From Eleusine coracana subsp. coracana (taxonomy: Eukaryota; Streptophyta; Magnoliopsida; Poales; Poaceae): 64,000 nucleotides of DNA. The first letter of the stretch is position 1; every line of letters starts with the position of its first letter. The position numbers and the translations under genes were made by a program. Below, piece after piece: positions 21,451-31,326 of the stretch. Under the pieces are notes generated by a model. The model did not search any database and was not told where the DNA came from. It saw only the letters and a program-made list of their open reading frames with translations. The stretch lies in contig CM064424.1 of NCBI GenBank assembly GCA_032690845.1, positions 50,543,511 to 50,607,510 of the forward strand, read 5' to 3'.

Positions 21451-22372
21451 TGATGTGGACAAGGGTTCCCGATCTTCCGAAAGGTTCTGGATACGTTGAT
21501 TTGGTTGGAGGCGACACACAAATCAATCCGGCTTCAGAACAGCATGTTCTAAACCCCGCAATCGCAGCACGACGTCTCCTCTGGTTATCAACCGTCCTAA
21601 AATGATTGACCTCGCCGAGAAGGCTAATCCCTGCCTGCGAATCAAGAACACAAGCAAGAACAAAGAAGAAAACAACACAATTGCAGATGTATTATAAATC
21701 TCACGAAGTTGGGGTCTCACAAACCGTGATGACGGCGAAACTGTTATGAACAGAATAATCTAAGCAAAACCCAAACCCTAATGGTGCCACGGCGGCTGTA
21801 TATGAAGACTCTAGGGTCGTGCAAGACCCTCTGGACGCACCCCTACTTGGGCTCAACTAGATACAAAGCCTAAAGGCCAAAAACAGGCGACACAGCACCG
21901 AAACAGATTCTGGACTCTCTCTTGTTTCGACGATTCCCGATGACTCTGGACAAATTTTGATATGAGACCGGTGGTATTGGAAAGGTCTTCTTCTTATCTT
22001 TCCGTGCATATGTGGAACATCCAAATCTGAGTCCGTATGCGTCTTGGGCATCCGTTTTAGTGCAGACTGGTCCTGAGCCCCGAAACAGACTCGAAGTCGG
22101 TTTTGGTTGGGCCTCCACCTTGGCTTCCACGTCCTTGCTGGTCCTTCACGTCTCCAAGTCCTTATCCCATCATCTCCTGGTCCGCTCCATGGTTCCTAAT
22201 TACAATATAATCATTAGCTAGCAAACCATTCTCAAAAGTGACATATAATGAAGAATGTAGGAACGAGCTCACCTCTAAATTTAGTCGTCGTGCACGAGCT
22301 CTAGTAATTGGACCTTGCAAGTCCAAAATTGGAGGAGTGTTGCATGTATCCCTAGGAGGGATGTCCTCATCA
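21451..22372 (-). repeat. 5' LTR of element B (922 bp)
   Basis: Collinear with 14688-15604 and the solo LTR 9092-10015. It is flanked outward by the TSD copy GAAGC at 22373-22377. Confidence 0.95.
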
Positions 22373-22377
22373 GAAGC

Positions 22378-23197
22378 AGCCTCTGAGAAGAATTGATCCG
22401 AAGGTATATGATGATGTCAAGGCTGAGATTACTAAATTATATGATGCTAAATTCATTAGTCCTTGTCGATATCTAGAGTGGGTTTCAAATATTGTGCCTC
22501 TTTTCAAAAAGTGTGGCAAATTGAGAGTTTGTATCGATTTTTGCCCATTGAATAAAGCCACTCTGAAAGATGATTATCCAATGTCGATAGCAGATCTTCG
22601 GGTTGATGCATCTGCAGGACACAAAATTGTTAGTTTTATGGATGGTAATGCTGGGTACAATCAGATTTTCATGACGGAAGAAGATATACCAATAACTGCT
22701 TTCGGGTGTCCTGTGCAATTGGGTTGTACGAATGGGTGGTTATGATGTTTGGGTTGAAGAATGTTGGAGCTACATATCAGAGGGCTATGAATTATATATT
22801 CCATGATCTAATTGGCAGGTTGGTGGAAATTTACATTGATGATATAGTAGTTAAATCTACAAAAGTAGAAGATCATATAGCCGATTTACGGGAAGTACTT
22901 GAGAGAACCAGGAAGTATGGTTTGAAGATGAATCCGAAGAAATATGCTTTCGGTGTATCGGCTGGTCAGTTTTTGAGTTTCATTGTGCATAAAAGGGGGA
23001 TTGAAGTTGGGACAAAGAGCATGAAAGCTATTAATGATATTGAGCCACCGGTTAACAAGACGGAACTTCTATCTTTAATTGGCAAAGTGAATTTCATCAG
23101 GAGGTTTATTTCAAACATATTTGGGAAACTTGATGTGTTTACCCCATTGTTGAAGTTAAAAGCGAATCAAAGGTTTGTGTGGGAGGCAGAACACTAG
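22378..23197 (+). pseudogene. Reverse transcriptase of element D (3' part)
   Basis: Continues the RT split by element B. Visible motifs: KLRVCIDFCPLNKATLKDDYP, FMDGNAGYNQIF, a frameshift near 22710, then MMFGLKNVGATYQRAMNYIF and the catalytic EIYIDDIVVKS. It continues to FIRRFISNIFGKLD. A TAG at 23195-23197 falls where F has CAG (62280-62282). The catalytic YIDD is intact; the gene is broken by the frameshift and stop. Confidence 0.88.
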
Positions 23198-24177
23198 AAA
23201 GCTTTAGATGATATTAAACAGTATTTGGTTTCCCCATCAGTGTTGGTACCACCAAGAGATGGATTGCCTTTCAAGCTTTATCTTGCGGCAGATAAGAAAT
23301 CAATCAGATCAACTTTATTCCAAGAACAAGATGGCAAAAAAGTGGTGTTTTATCTAAGTAAAAGATTGATTGATCCTGAAACAAGGTACATAGAGATTGA
23401 CAGGTTATGTTTATGTTTATATTTCTCATGTGTAAAGTTGAGACATTATTTGTTATTGACCGAGTATGTGATGGTTTGCAAAGCCAATGTCATCAAATAT
23501 ATGCTATCAGCTCCTATTTTAAAAGGGAGAATTGGTAAATGGATGCTTGCTCTAGCCGAATACGAGTATGTGATGGTTTGCAAAGCCAATGTCATCAAAT
23601 ATATGCTATCAGCTCCTATTTTAAAAGGGAGAATTGCTAAATGGATGCTTGCTCTAGCCGAATACGATCTTACTTATGAATCTGCTAAAGCTGTTAAGGG
23701 TCAGGTGCTGGCTGATTTGGTTGTTGATCACTGTGGGTCTGAAGTTTCGATGGTGGAGCTAGTACCATGGTTATTATTCTTTGATGGATCTGTTTGCAAG
23801 AGCGGCTGTGGTATTAGGCTCGTGATCATATCGCCTCGGGGAGCAAGATTGAGTTTGCATTTGTTGTTGAGATATCGACTAATAATCAAACTGAACATAG
23901 AGTTGTGGTTAAGGGGTTAGAGATGATGAAAGAAGCTGGAATCGATTGTGTCGAAATCATAGGAGATTCATTATTAGTGCCCGGGCATCTTGCAGGAGAA
24001 TTTGAATACAAGGATAATATATTGATATTATTTCATGCTGAGTGTCAAAGAATATTGCAACATTTTAAAATAGTAAGATTCATGCATGTCCCAAGAGAGC
24101 AGAATATGGAGGCAAATGATCTAGCACAAAAGACATCAGGTATCAGTTTAATGATGGTGAGGTTATTGTTGATATAG
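23198..24177 (+). pseudogene. RNase H and second archaeal-type RNase H of element D
   Basis: The first RNase H spans 23225 to about 23660 (FKLYLAADKKSIRSTLFQE, VFYLSKRLIDPETRYIEI) and carries an in-frame 34-residue tandem duplication (23462-23665). The second RNase H follows (WLLFFDGSVCKSGCG, then after a frameshift near 23900 EIIGDSLLVPGHLAGEF and EQNMEANDLAQK), with D, D and D visible and the Glu region in the frameshift zone. Two RNase H domains place D in the Tat lineage. Confidence 0.82.
23462..23665 (+). repeat. 102-bp in-frame tandem duplication in RNase H of D
   Basis: Two copies start at 23462 and 23564, both beginning GAGTATGTGATGGTTTGC and ending at CTAGCCGAATAC. They differ at one base seen by eye (GGTAAA versus GCTAAA). 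F has a single copy at this place (62496 onward). Confidence 0.95.
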
Positions 24178-24242
24178 CTGATGTCAATGAAGAAGACATG
24201 AGGTTTGGGATTATTCGGTATCTTAAATATCCAACTCAATGA

Positions 24243-25452
24243 GTGCCTCAAAATATTCGATACATGGCTTTGAGGTATGTATTTTTAGAAGAAAAACTTT
24301 ATTATGGAATGATTGATGGTGTGCTATTGAGATGTTTGAATCAAGAAGAGGCCAAAATCGTTATGTGTGAAGTTCATGGAGGTATATGTGGTACACATCA
24401 ATCAGCTCATAAGATGAGGTGGTTGTTAAAAAGGATTGGATACTAGTGGCCAACTATGCTGGAGGATTGCTTCAAATATTATAAAGGATGTCAAGACTAT
24501 CAGAAGTTTGGAGCTATACAGAGAGCACCAGCATTGGCTATGAATCCAATTATGAAGTCGTGGCCTTTTAGAGGATGGGGTATGGATGTGATTGGCTAAA
24601 TTTATCCTGCATCAAGCAAGGGTCATAAATATCCTGGCAGCTACAAATTACTTTACGAAGTGGGTCGAAGCAGTGCCTATGAAGAATGTTAGTACTGGAG
24701 ATGTGATCAACTTTGTGAAAGAACATATTATATATCAATTTGGTGTGCCACAGACTATTACCACTAACCAGGGTTTCGTGTTTACTTCAGAAGAGTTTCA
24801 GAGCTTTGTTGATAGTATGGGAATCAGGCTTTTGAATTCATCACCATATTACGCTCAAGACAATGGTCAAGCAGAAGCAACCAACAAGAGTTTGATTAAG
24901 TTGATTAGGAGGAAGATAGATGAACAACCTAAGAAGTGGCCTATGACATTGGCTGAATCTTTATGGGCATACAGGATGGCTTGTCATGGGTTGATTGAAG
25001 TACCCCCTTATAAGTTGGTTTACGGTCATGAGGCAGTTTTACCATGGGAAATGAATCTGGGATCCAGAAGGGTGGAGATGCAAGATCAGTTATCAGCCGA
25101 TGACTACAGGCAAGTTATGTTGGATGAAGTAGAAGACGTCATACCACATCGGATGGAGGCCCTGGAAAAGATTAAAGAGAATAAGGCTCGGGTGGCTAAG
25201 TTTTATAACAAAAAGGTGGTGCCCAAAAGTTTTTTGGATGGAGACCTTGTCTAGAAATTAATCATGCCTATCGGCTCTAGAGATAGTCATTTTGGAAAAT
25301 GGTCACCAACTTGGGAAGGTCCATTCAAAGTGAGCCGATGTGCACCTGGCAATGCATATTTCTTACAAGGGTTGGATGGAGAAGAGTTCAGGAGAGCGAT
25401 TAATAGTAAATATTTGAAACGTTATCATCCGAGTGTTTGGGTGGATTCATGA
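24243..25452 (+). pseudogene. Integrase of element D
   Basis: N-terminal zinc-binding region 24340-24500 (GICGTHQSAHKM; the CxxC position reads CQDYQ, so the second cysteine is lost). Core: D in GWGMDVIG, a stop (TAA) at 24598, then KWVEAVPMKNV. The second catalytic Asp is Asn (TITTNQGFVF), and the Glu is present in NGQAEATNK. The C-terminal domain follows after a TAG at 25252 (WSPTWEGPFKVSRC, INSKYLKRYHP). The Asp-to-Asn change alone would abolish strand transfer. Confidence 0.85.
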
Positions 25453-26410
25453 TTTAATCATCAATTGATAGCGGATATTTTTATGTATGGTGCTTAAGTG
25501 ATAAGAGCCGATGGTGATACATCGACTTAAGATGGCCAATATTTGAATATCGCCCTTAGAAGAAAAATACATCATCACTGAGCATAAAGTATGGATAATA
25601 TATATTCAATGATGATAGGAAAAGTTACAAGTGGTCATCAGTACAAGGTGCAGGTGAACTGATTACTCGCAGGTAATCGATTTTAGAAGAGACCTATTCT
25701 CCTATTACAGCTAAGGGATGAAGATGTAATTATTACTATCCCAAGTACAAGAAAAAAAGCACATGATTAAGAAAAAAAGGTGGTTCAGCAGCTTCCTCTT
25801 CATCCCCGAAAGACAGCACTGTCATCAGACATTACCCGACGAACAAGGGGAAGAGAGGGTTGCCTCGCCGATCCTATTCTTCATGATTGGGTCGCCCTAA
25901 GGCAACTTGTAAGTTGATTTCTGGCGCATTGGCGGCTGTGGATTTTGGATTGAAAGGATCACTCTAGGGATAGAAGAGGCAAAAAGTATTCACCATGATG
26001 AACTTAGTAGATTTGGAGATAGGTGGTATTTTTCTATCAGAGCTCTCAGGAGAAGACCCATGGTCGAAGGTGTCGAGACAAAAGGGAGCCAGTCGAAGGA
26101 GCTATTTATAGGATCTGCACGTAACCTTTGAAGAACCCAGAAGCCGCTCTATATTAATTAGGGAGAATAAGAAGTGGAGAGGTTTGAGGAGAAAAGATAA
26201 GAATGAGGACGGTCAAAAAGAGGACCAGCAGTCGAGATGGCGCAGGAAGACGGTGAGCTGCCATTAAGAAGAGCATGAGTGGTTGTGAGGTATACTATAA
26301 GACAAAATTTGATGGTGGGTGGCTCACCAGCAAATATGTGTGGTAAACGAGGAGATAAAATCCGGTGCACGAAGTATTTTGTACCCCGAACTCGGGGGGG
26401 GGGGGGCATG
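25453..26410 (+). other. 3' untranslated region of element D
   Basis: No coding frame with recognisable motif. It ends with 13 G (26394-26406) and CATG directly before the LTR, in the place where a polypurine tract is expected. The G-run is probably an expanded PPT. Confidence 0.6.
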
Positions 26411-27753
26411 TGTTGGCACCAGAATTTGACTAGTCCCATTGATTAGAGCGGGAAATTAAAATTGGCAGAAGTCAATGAAGTTGAATAGCCGGATGGAGTT
26501 AAGTGGGCCTGATAGGGTTATTTTATCTCTTTCTATTTTAGTTTAGATTTTATTTTAAATATAGTTAGCTTGTTTAGGAGTCCTGACCGAGTCGGGTCAA
26601 AACCTCTTGCATGAGGTTATAAATATGTAATACAATCTATACGAAAAAACAACACTTTTGTTCAATACAATTCGACGCATCGCCAACTTTTATTACTCGA
26701 TGAAACCCTCGTCTCGCGCAGGCTGCATCGACTCTGATCTCAGCGAGAGACTTGGATTAGTCACCCTCAGTAATTCTATCAATCTCAACTAGTACTTTCT
26801 CATTAATTTGATATTCTAGTTGCTATCATTAGAGTTGCTAGTTATCCGGTAATTAGATCTGTTTAATGCTTGTTCTATCGACTCTCATTGCAATATTGTC
26901 TTGCTTGAAGCCGATCTATTGTAATCTTTGTAGATTTTATAGGTATTATTTAGGTCTATTACTCGAGTCACTTTACTAATTTTATCTATAAATAGGTTAA
27001 ATCTAGCTCTATCTACCGTGTTTCAATACTATCTTAATTAAGTTTGATCTATTCAAATCAGTAAGGTTGCATGAGTTTTGATCTCTTACTCGGTAGATAG
27101 GGTCAGATCGGACCAGTTTATAGGTAGAGTCGATAGGGTTTTATTGGGGCGTTTAGCTGATAAGTTATCACGGTTCAATCGACTCTCTGGTACTAAATTG
27201 ATTATACCATTTACTTTGATAGTCGTTTGCCCCCTTGTTTAAATAAGATAGATTTATGATTTCGAGGTATATTTACAATACCAGCTAATTAAATCTATCA
27301 ATCTGACGCCATTGACAAAGTGAGTTTATGTGTACTTACTATAGATCTATCGACTCTGCTCTATCGACTTTGGCACTTTTCATCGATTTGGCTAGTTGCT
27401 TTATGAATCTGTAGCTTTATCGGCTTTGGCATGTCAATTTGATCTTTTATCAACATTTATGATTTTAATTTTTTTATTGAATTAAATTTTGCCAATAAGC
27501 CGATACAATCAACCAATTAGTTTAATTTCTTTTATTTTCTTTGTTCATGTAATAGCCTCGGCTGATTTCACAAATAGTGACTATCGGCTTTCTTCATCGA
27601 CCTGTCCTAGGCTGGTGACCCACGTCTTCTTACTGACTGTCTCTTTGTCGATTTGCAGGGAAAATCGACTGGCACACCCCGGTTTCTCGTATTGAGCCTG
27701 CACTAGAGTTAAGCAGATCTCCCAGGTCACGTGTGGTGATTTTCATGTTAACA
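26411..27753 (+). repeat. 3' LTR of element D (1,343 bp)
   Basis: Starts TGTTGGCACCAG and ends CATGTTAACA. It is homologous to 10613-11419 and to the F 5' LTR (52642-53927). The following GTATA (27754-27758) is the presumed TSD. Confidence 0.92.
26618..26625 (+). promoter_or_regulatory. LTR TATA box of element D
   Basis: TATAAATA in the D 3' LTR, conserved at the same place in the F LTR (52856-52863). It probably positions the start of the element transcript. Confidence 0.6.
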
Positions 27754-27758
27754 GTATA

Positions 27759-28755
27759 AGATCAGTTTGCTTAGGTCTAAGCTTGTCAAAGATGATAGTG
27801 TTGTAGAGTGTGAGTCTTGTCAAGCTGTGATGAATGATCTTGCACAGAGGAAAAGTGTGCATTCTTAAGTTGCCAGTCAGCTTGAGAGTGCCCTTCAAGA
27901 GCTTGATGAATTCAAGGCTAGACCATCTCTTTTGGGTGCATGTCAGAAGTGCCCCAAGCTCACTAGTGAGTTGGAAGCTCAAACCCTCAAAGTCAATGAG
28001 CTCGAGTCCAAGCTGCTAAATGAGACTCGCTCTAAGGTTCTCCCACCACCATGTATTGTGTGTGGCTCTCTTAAGGATAAGCTTGCAATCACTAGAGAGG
28101 AAAACAAGAATCTAGTTCAGGAAAATGACAACCTCATCTCTCGTCTCCAAAGAACCCTAGTGAGTGAGGAAAAGATTTAGAGTGACTTGGCAAGAGTCAA
28201 AGAGAGTGCTAGTAGGTGAACCTACAACTTGGGCTTGGGTTATGAGAGGTGTGACAAGGAGAGCGAAAATGGATAAGTTTGTGCCTAGCTCTAGCTATAA
28301 GGATGAGGAACAATTCATCAAACCCACTGACACATACTATCCACCTAACCCCAAACCTTCCTTCAACCCAAAGCAAACAGAGAAGCCCAGACTCAAATCT
28401 CCTATGCAAACAAAGCCTAAACATGACAGTGTCTACATTTGCATGTTTTATGGTCGTAAGGGTCACGTGGATGAGTACTGTTATAGGAGTAAGAGGATTG
28501 AAACAAAGGCTTTGCATAGCAGTGCTTTGGCGCCCCACATTTTTCCCCATCGTGGTGAGTGTCGCTCGCGTGGATTTGGTTTTTACGCAGATGATTTCTA
28601 TTCTCACAACCCAAGGTTTGAGTCAAGACGCTTTGACAGACCATGTTTTCCCCATCGTGGTTCTCGTCCCATATGTTCAAATGATAATGTGCAAATAACT
28701 ATGATGACTACTACCAGTCGTATGGTGAAGTGCTGGATTCCCAAAGCTTTCTGAC
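27759..28755 (+). pseudogene. Gag of element H (C-terminal two thirds)
   Basis: Repeated Cys-containing modules and coiled coil typical of SIRE-like gag: ECESCQAVMNDL, LGACQKCPKLTSELEAQ, PPCIVCGSLKDKL, ENKNLVQENDNLISRLQ. A later segment has FVPSSSYKDEEQF and a zinc knuckle CMFYGRKGHVDEYC (CX3-type first pair, one residue off the usual CX2C). Stops at about 27867 and 28178 and a frameshift near 28200 break it. The 5' part was separated by insertion of D. Confidence 0.75.
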
Positions 28756-28799
28756 TAACCTTAGCACTGAGCCATTGATCTTCCCTTCTTGTTGTTTGT

Positions 28800-28935
28800 A
28801 GGTAGCAGTTGGAGGACTGGAGAACAAGTGGCAAATGGACTTCGGGTGTTTGCGCCACATGATCAGAGATGCAAAGTGGTTCTCCAGCCTCACTCCCTTG
28901 AAGCGCCGGGACTATGTGACCTTTGGACATGACAA

Positions 28936-28976
<41 letters not shown>

Positions 28977-29071
28977 TGAGAGAGAGAGAGAGAAAGAGAG
29001 AGAGAAGGCAAGGGGCATAGTAAAGGTAAATGAAAAATTCACTCTGAAGGATGTTGGTTTGGTTGAGCATC
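28800..29071 (+). pseudogene. Protease of element H, cut by element I
   Basis: WQMDFGCLRHMIRDAKWFSSL corresponds to the copia protease start, where the usual active-site triad is D-S-G; here it reads D-F-G. The frame then runs into the TG/AG microsatellite (28935-29008) and on to FTLKDVGLVEH, ending at the insertion of I. The TSD GCATC is at 29067-29071. After I, the sequence resumes at 39394. Confidence 0.72.
28935..29008. repeat. (TG)n(AG)n microsatellite in the protease of H
   Basis: About 20 bases of TG followed by about 50 bases of mainly AG with a few interruptions. It occupies the place of a short Lys/Gly segment after YVTFG in the copia protease, and adds an Arg/Glu repeat to one frame. 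Confidence 0.93.
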
Positions 29072-30699
29072 TGTAAGGACCGAAGGCCTACTGAGAGGGG
29101 GGGGGGTGAATCGGTAGCCGACCATGAATCCGAAAACTTTAGTTTCATGCTTCTCAAACCTAACGAATCGTTACAACCTAAACAATTCTAGTAGGCCAAA
29201 ACCCTACACATGCTAGTGTTCATGATGCAAAGCAATGCACGGAAGCTACTCACAGTAGCCTATGCAAGCCACAAGTTACCCTATCACTAGAGCACACAAT
29301 TACGGAATAGTAAAGAGAGGGTCAAGGAATGCTCATGATTTTTTCCCGAGGTCTCGGAAGGATGGAGCCTTCCCCTACTCCTCGTTGGACCACTCCCGCG
29401 AGAGTCCTGGTCCCTGCCGCCACCAAGTGGAGTTCTTGCCCACGTGCCCGCAATCACTCCTCGAGTGAAGACACGGTGTGCGTCACCGCTGCACAAAGAA
29501 CAAGCTCGCCTCCCTCGAGAACTTGCCGTACTCCCCGAGCCGGCAGGGCGCTCACTATTGATGCCCCTTCCAGCGGCGGGCTCACAACCAATCATGATAG
29601 GCTCGATCACCGACACCTAACCGGTCTAGGTCTCACCATAGACCAAGAGTAACAACCTAGATCACACCCTCAAGGACACCCTAGCCTTAGATGTGCAAGG
29701 TAGCTCCTTGTTACTCTCACTAGCACTCTCAAGATATCCAATATCCTCTCCTAGTGCTCTCCTCTTTTGCTCTTGGACCTTACCAAATACTCTCAGGTAT
29801 TCCACTAGCCAAGAGAGGTCACAAAGACCCCAGCAACAAAGTTATATAGGATCCCAACCTCAAACTAGTTGTTGCTCCACGAAATAGCCTTTCTGGACGT
29901 ACTGACCGGACAGTCCGGTCTCACCCGGACGGCTCCTCTAGAGCCGTTGCTCTCTGTCCGCAGCTTCCTCCTGTAGTGACTGGACTATTCGGTCACTGCA
30001 CCGGACCGTCCGTTCCACTTTCTCTCTCCAGTCCAGGAGCCTCCGTGAAATGCACCTCTTCTGCCGTCCCTGTACCTGTACTGATCGGACCGTCTGGTTA
30101 GTAGACCAGATCGTCCGGTATGTATAGATAGACTCCTGCTTCTTCGCGCTAAGTCCTGGACAATCTCCACATAGTGACCATACAGTCCGGTCTCCACTGA
30201 CCCATCTGTCCGGTCTCTATGTCCAGAAGCTGAAACTCATCATCCTCGCTTGACTTGGTTTCCCGGTTTCTCCGAATAGCTCCTTGGCTTCTCCACTGTC
30301 ACCTAGTGCCTGTGATTTCACCGAGCAACCTTGCACATCACCGACTAGACATGACCTAAGAGAATGACCTAGACCCCCTTGATAGTCCGGTTTTTCCTAT
30401 GGACTCAAAGCCCAAACAACTACTCAAGTGTACCAAACACTTGCACCATAGCTCGTTCTCTGCATTGATCCATCTCCGTCAACCCTTGGACTCCATCAAG
30501 TTCACAAGTCTCCATGCTTGCGGTCATTGTCATCAATCGCCAAGGACACCATCATCCATATGATTTGCAATAGAGTTAAGAGATGATTTCTACATAGACA
30601 ACACTCATGTAGATGTTAGCCCACAATTTCATAGTTGTCATCTATCACCAAAACATCCATACCACAGGGATCCAATCATCAATGGTCATGAAGCTTACA
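29072..30699 (-). repeat. 3' LTR of element I (1,628 bp)
   Basis: Plus strand starts TGTAAGGACCGAAGG and ends TGAAGCTTACA. It contains several imperfect copies of the palindrome ACCGGACAGTCCGGT (perfect at 29905-29919). A short stretch present in the other LTR near 38215-38250 is missing here. Confidence 0.93.
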
Positions 30700-31326
30700 A
30701 TCTCCCCCTTTTTGGTGATTGATGACAACCACTACTTAAAATAAACTTTAAGAAATAACCGGGCTAAAGATACACAAAAATCAAGAGGAACCAAGACAAC
30801 ATAAGAGAGAAATGCTTAAGGTCCTGCTCAATCAAGTAACATCTAGATATATAAGGAAAAGAGAGAAGAGCATACTCTAGATGAAACATGCATGCATGCC
30901 ATGGCAATATATTGAATGAAAGCATAATGACATGCAATGCAAAGCATAAATGATGAAATGCAACAAGTTAGCATGAAAATGCATAAGAATTAAGAACAAG
31001 CATCCATCATCATGATATCATACACAGGCATACAAGATAATCGATAAATACAAGCACTACATATGAAAGGAAATAAACCAAGTGAGATCAAAATGAGTCA
31101 AACACAAGCAAATGAAAACCATGACTCATCATAATCCACGAACAACGAATAACACCTCAAAATAAGATCCAAATGGTCTATCTCCCAAAAATCTCGTAGC
31201 TCCCCCTAGATACAAGTTACTCTCGATTGTAACAATATCACACTCCCACTCCCCCTAGACCTAGTATCTTCTCCCCCTTTAGCAACAAGCACCAAAAAGT
31301 TTCAAAAGGCGGGAAAAGAGGAACAT
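30700..31326 (-). other. 3' non-coding region and PPT of element I
   Basis: Bases 30700-30715 read CCAAAAAGGGGGAGAT on the minus strand, a polypurine tract adjoining the 3' LTR. The remainder is A-rich with many short repeats of 'atgcaa/gcataa' type and no coding frame. Confidence 0.75.

Larger units (their letters stand above)
14688..22372 (-). mobile_element. Element B, complete chromovirus (CRM-like Ty3/gypsy)
   Basis: A full-length 7,685-bp minus-strand element: 5' LTR 21451-22372, PBS 21436-21448, leader, gag 20306-19332, pol 19331-16026 plus a C-terminal piece 15783-15094, PPT 15605-15617 and 3' LTR 14688-15604. It is flanked by a perfect TSD GAAGC (14683-14687 and 22373-22377) inside the RT of D. 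By eye the first 460 bases of the two LTRs differ at about 17 sites, mostly transitions, giving roughly 4% divergence. The pol sequence and its extension into the 3' LTR suggest the centromeric (CRM) chromovirus lineage; this clade call is from recognition and not verified. Confidence 0.93.
10613..27753 (+). mobile_element. Element D, Ty3/gypsy Tat-like, interrupted by C and B
   Basis: A plus-strand element: truncated 5' LTR 10613-11419, gag 11467-13683, protease and pre-RT 13693-14687, then element B (14688-22372), then RT, RNase H, second RNase H and integrase 22378-25452, 3' UTR, and 3' LTR 26411-27753. The split RT joins cleanly once B and one TSD copy are removed, as comparison with F (61441-61500) shows. 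LTR ends are TGTT...AACA. The right-hand TSD in copia H is GTATA (27754-27758); the left copy is outside the window. Gag carries four TAG stops, pol has frameshifts, and integrase has a catalytic change. Confidence 0.88.
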
